A stretch of DNA of 64,000 nucleotides, taken from contig NZ_CP072876.1 of assembly GCF_017968845.1 (NCBI RefSeq), forward strand, positions 372,001-436,000. Direction: 5' to 3'. This document shows, piece after piece, positions 59,577 through 64,000 of the stretch. The position numbers were made by a program, and so were the translations under genes. The DNA comes from Microbacterium sp. NIBRBAC000506063. GTDB taxonomy: Bacteria > Actinomycetota > Actinomycetes > Actinomycetales > Microbacteriaceae. Each line of letters begins with the position of its first letter. The first letter of the stretch is position 1. Below the pieces are notes generated by a model. It was not told the origin of the DNA and did no database searches. It was given only the letters and a program-made list of their open reading frames with translations.

Positions 59577-60471
59577 CTAGGCCGTGTTGATCAAGTCGGT
59601 CTTGATCCAGATCAGGGTGGCGGCGAGGCAGATCGCGGCACGGTAGTTGCGAGCGAGCTTGTCTGATCGCATCGCGATCCCGCGCCACTGCTTGAGTCGG
59701 TTGAAGCAACGCTCGACGACGTTGCGGCCCTTGTATCGTTCCTGCTGCTGGTCACCGAAGTCGATCGGCCGGCCCGGCTTCTTGCGGCGGTGCGCGATCT
59801 GGTCGTCACGTTCGGGGATGGTCGCGGCGATCCCGCGCTCGCGCAGCCACGCCCGGTTCGCCCTCGACGGATAGCCCTTGTCGGCGAGCACCCTGTCCGG
59901 GCGAGTCCGCGGCCGACCCTTCCCCACGCGTGGGACGCGGATGTCCTCAAGGACGGCGGTCATCATCGTGGTGTCGTTCACGTTGCCGCCGGTGATCATC
60001 ATGCCCAGCGGTCTGCCTCGCCCATCGGCAACCAGGTGCAGCTTGGTTGTCAGCCCGCCGCGGGAGCGTCCGATCGCGTGGTCAGGCGGCTCGACCCGCG
60101 AATTCTTGTGATTCGACAGAGCCCCCTGTGTCCCGGCTGAGGGTCGCGCCGTGCTGATGAACACGCGCGATCGTGGAGTCGATCGAGACGACCCAGTCGA
60201 TCTTCCCCGCCGCATCAGCCTGCTTCTGCACCTCGGCGAGCAGTTTCTCCCACGTGCCGTCCTCAGCCCACCGATTGAACCGCTTGTAGATCGAGTTCCA
60301 CTTCCCGAACCGCTCCGGCACGTCACGCCAAGGTGCGCCGGTGCGGTACTTCCACGCCATCCCCTCGACAGCGAGCCGGTGATCCGTCCACGGCCGCGAA
60401 CGGCCCGACACCGTCGGCATCAACGGCTCCATCACCGCCCACACAGCGTCAGAGATCTCGTGTCGCGTCAC
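59577..60471 (-). CDS. IS5 transposase in two overlapping frames
   Basis: The N-terminal part (MTRHEISDAVWAVMEPLMP, then GMAWKYRTGAPWRDVPERFGKWNSIYKRF, then SIDSTIARVHQH with the first Asp) and C-terminal part (HAIGRSRGGLTTKLHLVAD, VLADKGYPSRANRAWLRERG, RYKGRNVVERCFNRLKQWRG with the final Glu) meet near 60105 in different frames. Two-frame transposases are usual in the IS427 group, so a programmed frameshift is likely. The stop TAG is formed by the flanking CTAG target duplication. Confidence 0.85.
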
Positions 60472-60520
60472 CGCTCAAGACTCGCCCACCGAAAGCCGAA
60501 ACCTCTTGATCAACACGGCC
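59581..60520 (-). mobile_element. IS5-family element (IS427-like group)
   Basis: Fifteen-base inverted repeats GCCGTGTTGATCAAG / CTTGATCAACACGGC (59581-59595, 60506-60520) and the flanking CTAG on both sides (59577-59580, 60521-60524) define a 940-bp element with 4-bp target duplication. If the outer G/C pair is counted the duplication would be only TA. Confidence 0.85.
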
Positions 60521-60538
60521 TAGTACGTCCGAAAAAGT

Positions 60539-60609
60539 GCCCCCGGCAGGAATCGAACCTGCGACACCTTCTTTAGGAGAGAAGTGCTCTTCCCCTGAGC
60601 TACGGAGGC
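60539..60609 (-). tRNA. tRNA-Arg (CCT)
   Basis: 5' acceptor GCCTCCG, anticodon arm CTTCT-CTCCTAA-AGAAG (anticodon CCT), T arm GCAGG-TTCGATT-CCTGC and discriminator A. The 3' acceptor reads CGGGGC, six bases where seven are required, so one G is missing from the run. It marks the right edge of the island; its 3' end points into the island. Confidence 0.9.
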
Positions 60610-60634
60610 GGGCAGACCCAGTCTAGTGCCGTCG

Positions 60635-61131
60635 TCACGCCGCCAACGCAAGATACGGCTCCCAGCGCGGATCACCGCGCTCGGCGCCGCGCACGAGCCA
60701 GGAGGTCCCGCGGGCGGCCGCGGCGTCATCCGCAGCTCCCACCCCATCTCGCGGGGTGTGCGATCGCTCTTGACGTTGTTGCAGCGCAGGCAGCAGGCGA
60801 CGAGGTTCTCCCAGGAGTCGGCACCGCCGCGCGAGCGCGGCAGGATGTGGTCGATCGTGGAGGCGGCCTTGCCGCAATAACCGCAGCGGTGGCCGTCGCG
60901 CCGCAGCACTCCGCGGCGGGTCACCGGCACGCGACGCGCCGACGGGATGCGCACATAGCGGGTCAGGATGATCACCGCGGGGCGCTCGTAGGCGCCGTGG
61001 GCCGCGAGAACGGGATCCCCCTCGACGTGTTCGATCACCGAGGCCTTGTCGTTCATGACGAGCACGAGGGCTCGTTTGAAGGACACCACCGCGAGCGGCT
61101 CATAGCCGGCGTTGAGAACCAGTGTGCGCAT
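60635..61131 (-). CDS. HNH endonuclease (frameshifted)
   Basis: About 165 residues from ATG at 61131 (GAGAGGA upstream). MRTLVLNAGYEPLAVVSFKRALVLV and the HNH core RDGHRCGYCGKAASTIDHILPRSRGGADSWENLVACCLRCNNVKSDRTP (two CxxC zinc pairs plus H and N) are typical of the widespread chromosomal HNH proteins. A base is missing near 60710; the C-terminus is GDPRWEPYLALAA. Not linked to any intron or phage here. Confidence 0.88.
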
Positions 61132-61212
61132 CGTCATCCTCTCGATCCGCCGGGACGGCTTCCCGGCACTCTCGACTCACACGACGCCGAATGCGAAAGG
61201 GACCGAGGGATG

Positions 61213-61240
61213 AAAAAAGGCGCTGTTCAGGAACAGCGCC
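61213..61240 (-). terminator. Rho-independent terminator
   Basis: On the minus strand: GGCGCTGTTC-CT-GAACAGCGCC followed by six T. It lies downstream of the M23 peptidase gene on the same strand and separates it from the HNH gene. Confidence 0.85.
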
Positions 61241-61432
61241 TCTCACGCGCGGCAGAACCGCGGCATCCCTGCGGGCAATGCCGAAGGACATAACGGCCGA
61301 GTGCATCCATGGTTCGGATGCTCGGTATCAGGTCCATCGGAAACCCCTCACTCATGCGACGACGGGTTCAGGGTAACCCATCCACATGGCAGAGGGCTCA
61401 ACGAACGGTGAGCGCCTCTCGGCGTGTCGGGA

Positions 61433-62269
61433 TCAGCCGGCGTTGGTGCGCAGCCACGCGATGGGCTCGGCGAGGGAGCCGTTGATGCGCACCTCGAAGT
61501 GGAGGTGGTTGGCCGAGGAACGGCCGGTCGTGCCGACGAGACCGATGAGCTGACCGGCCTCGACGCGCTGACCGGCGCTGACCTGACGGCTGCCGTGGAT
61601 CATGTGCGCATAGGTCGTCGAGACGCGCTTGCCCCCGACGACACCGTCGATCACGACGGCGACGCCGTAGGCGTAATAGCTCTCGCTGGAGACGCGAACG
61701 ACACCGGAGGTGGCCGCGAAGATCGGCGTGCGGGCCGGCGCGATCATGTCGGCGCCCTGGTGCGCACCGCCGATCGTGCGGCTGACGTAGTAGGAGCCGC
61801 GCGGCAGCGGGTAGCGGACCTCACCGGAGCCGGCGGCGGTGACGGAGAGGTCGACATTGCTGACGTAGCTCGAGCTCGAGCCTGAGCTCGCGCTCGCCTG
61901 CGCGGCGGCCAGCTGGGCTCGGCGAGCCGCAGCCTCTTCCGCCTTCTTCTTGTCGATCTCCTTCTGCGTCGTGGCCTTGTACGTGCCGCGCTCGAGCGGT
62001 GCGGCGGAGACCTCGGAGGCGATGATGAGCGACTGGGCGTCATCGACCGCGAGCTGCTGGAGTGTCGCGGCGGCGCCCGCGACAGGCGGAGCGGGGGCGA
62101 ACGCAGGCAGGGCGATCGCGGAGACGAGAGCAGCGACGGCACCCAGGACGGCGATGGAGCGCAGCGGGCGCCGCACGCTACGGGCGGCACCACGTCGAGA
62201 CGTCTGGGAACTGGCGACGACCGGGGTGTTTTCAGATGTGTTCGCGACTCGATCGATGTCTGCGGTCAA
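61433..62269 (-). CDS. M23-family (LytM) peptidoglycan endopeptidase
   Basis: Intact, 278 residues. Membrane segment SIAVLGAVAALVSAIALPAF (about 38-57), an Ala/Lys coiled linker, then the LytM domain with zinc ligands in GGAHQGADM (His170, Asp174) and HLHFE (His255, His257) and AHMIHGSRQVSAGQRVEAGQLIGLVGTTG. It cleaves cell-wall cross-bridges. The 235-base leader above 62269 has no ORF; I could not match it to a known riboswitch. Confidence 0.9.
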   Translation of the reverse strand: MTADIDRVANTSENTPVVASSQTSRRGAARSVRRPLRSIAVLGAVAALVSAIALPAFAPAPPVAGAAATLQQLAVDDAQSLIIASEVSAAPLERGTYKATTQKEIDKKKAEEAAARRAQLAAAQASASSGSSSSYVSNVDLSVTAAGSGEVRYPLPRGSYYVSRTIGGAHQGADMIAPARTPIFAATSGVVRVSSESYYAYGVAVVIDGVVGGKRVSTTYAHMIHGSRQVSAGQRVEAGQLIGLVGTTGRSSANHLHFEVRINGSLAEPIAWLRTNAG

Positions 62270-62504
62270 AACGGATCCTCCGGCGCCTCTGCGCTCGGGT
62301 GCGCTGGCTCGTCGGCACTTAGCTTATCGGGCACTCGGTGCGTGTATCTCCGTGCTGGCGACGAGCCACAAGAGGCTTCCTGCACGGATCGTCGCTCGCG
62401 AACGGGCCCGCGGGCGACTCGTTAGAGGCTACCGGAAGATAACGTTCCTGTCACGCTGGGAACCTGGCAATTCCCCGAACCGGTCGCGCAGGCGAGAACG
62501 GGGA

Positions 62505-64000
<1,496 letters not shown>

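Noticed and set aside
62270..62504. A c-di-AMP (ydaO-type) riboswitch in the leader of the M23 peptidase.
   Set aside because: The gene type and leader length would fit, but I could not align the conserved core confidently; a covariance search for RF00379 would decide.

Overview
The window looks like a chromosomal segment of a high-GC actinobacterium of the family Microbacteriaceae, most likely Microbacterium or a close relative. The evidence is very G/C-rich codon use, an Lsr2 nucleoid protein, a class Ib nrdHIEF operon, a DtxR/IdeR-type regulator with an iron-box-like site, a Streptomyces-type histidine ammonia-lyase (Cys-Ser-Gly active-site triad), and a genome-wide word (GGATGCCG / CGGCATCC) that recurs throughout.

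Layout. 1-6.8 kb: oligopeptide-binding lipoprotein (partial), secreted beta-lactamase-fold hydrolase, zinc-type oxidoreductase, small membrane proteins, aldo/keto reductase. 6.8-11.1 kb: nrdHIEF on the minus strand with a leader holding possible NrdR boxes and several DnaA-box-like sites. 11.1-15.6 kb: MFS transporter, alpha/beta hydrolase, acyl-CoA dehydrogenase, butanediol-type dehydrogenase. 15.7-25.1 kb: CsoR/RcnR-type regulator, DUF445 protein, arginase-family enzyme (formimidoylglutamase candidate), SixA, and the histidine-utilisation cluster hutH-hutU-hutI with a divergent IclR regulator. 25-36 kb: AEC transporter, YbaK, baeRF protein, leucine/valine dehydrogenase, an ECF41 sigma factor with its divergent target operon, and three regulator/oxidoreductase pairs (TetR/LLM, MerR/AKR). 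36-49 kb: housekeeping genes (tRNA-Ala, galU, 5-FTHF cyclo-ligase, fmdB, mscL, large helicase, alkyltransferase-like protein, GAF-LuxR regulator, guanidine-III riboswitch with a Gdx/SugE exporter, lsr2, MMPL transporter, DUF151 protein). 49.4-60.5 kb: an accessory island of visibly lower GC with a 38-base poly-C tract, an 862-residue LuxR ATPase regulator, an LPXTG surface protein, two lipoproteins, and then a nest of insertion sequences (IS3 interrupted by IS30 interrupted by another IS3, an IS1634-like remnant, a serine-recombinase remnant and an IS5). The island ends at tRNA-Arg(CCT). 60.6-64 kb: HNH nuclease, M23 peptidase, DtxR-family regulator and the start of serC.

A caution for every reader: about forty otherwise normal genes are broken by single-base losses, mostly in G or C runs, and two tRNAs each lack one G that their stems need. 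The simplest explanation is uncorrected sequencing error, so I annotate such genes as CDS over their full extent and name the break points. The most interesting biology is (i) palindromic repeats inserted in frame inside hutI, hutU and sixA, (ii) the poly-C tract next to a surface-protein island, (iii) an O6-alkylguanine transferase homologue whose catalytic Cys is Val, (iv) paired divergent ECF41 promoters with identical geometry, and (v) the triple-nested IS structure with readable target duplications.
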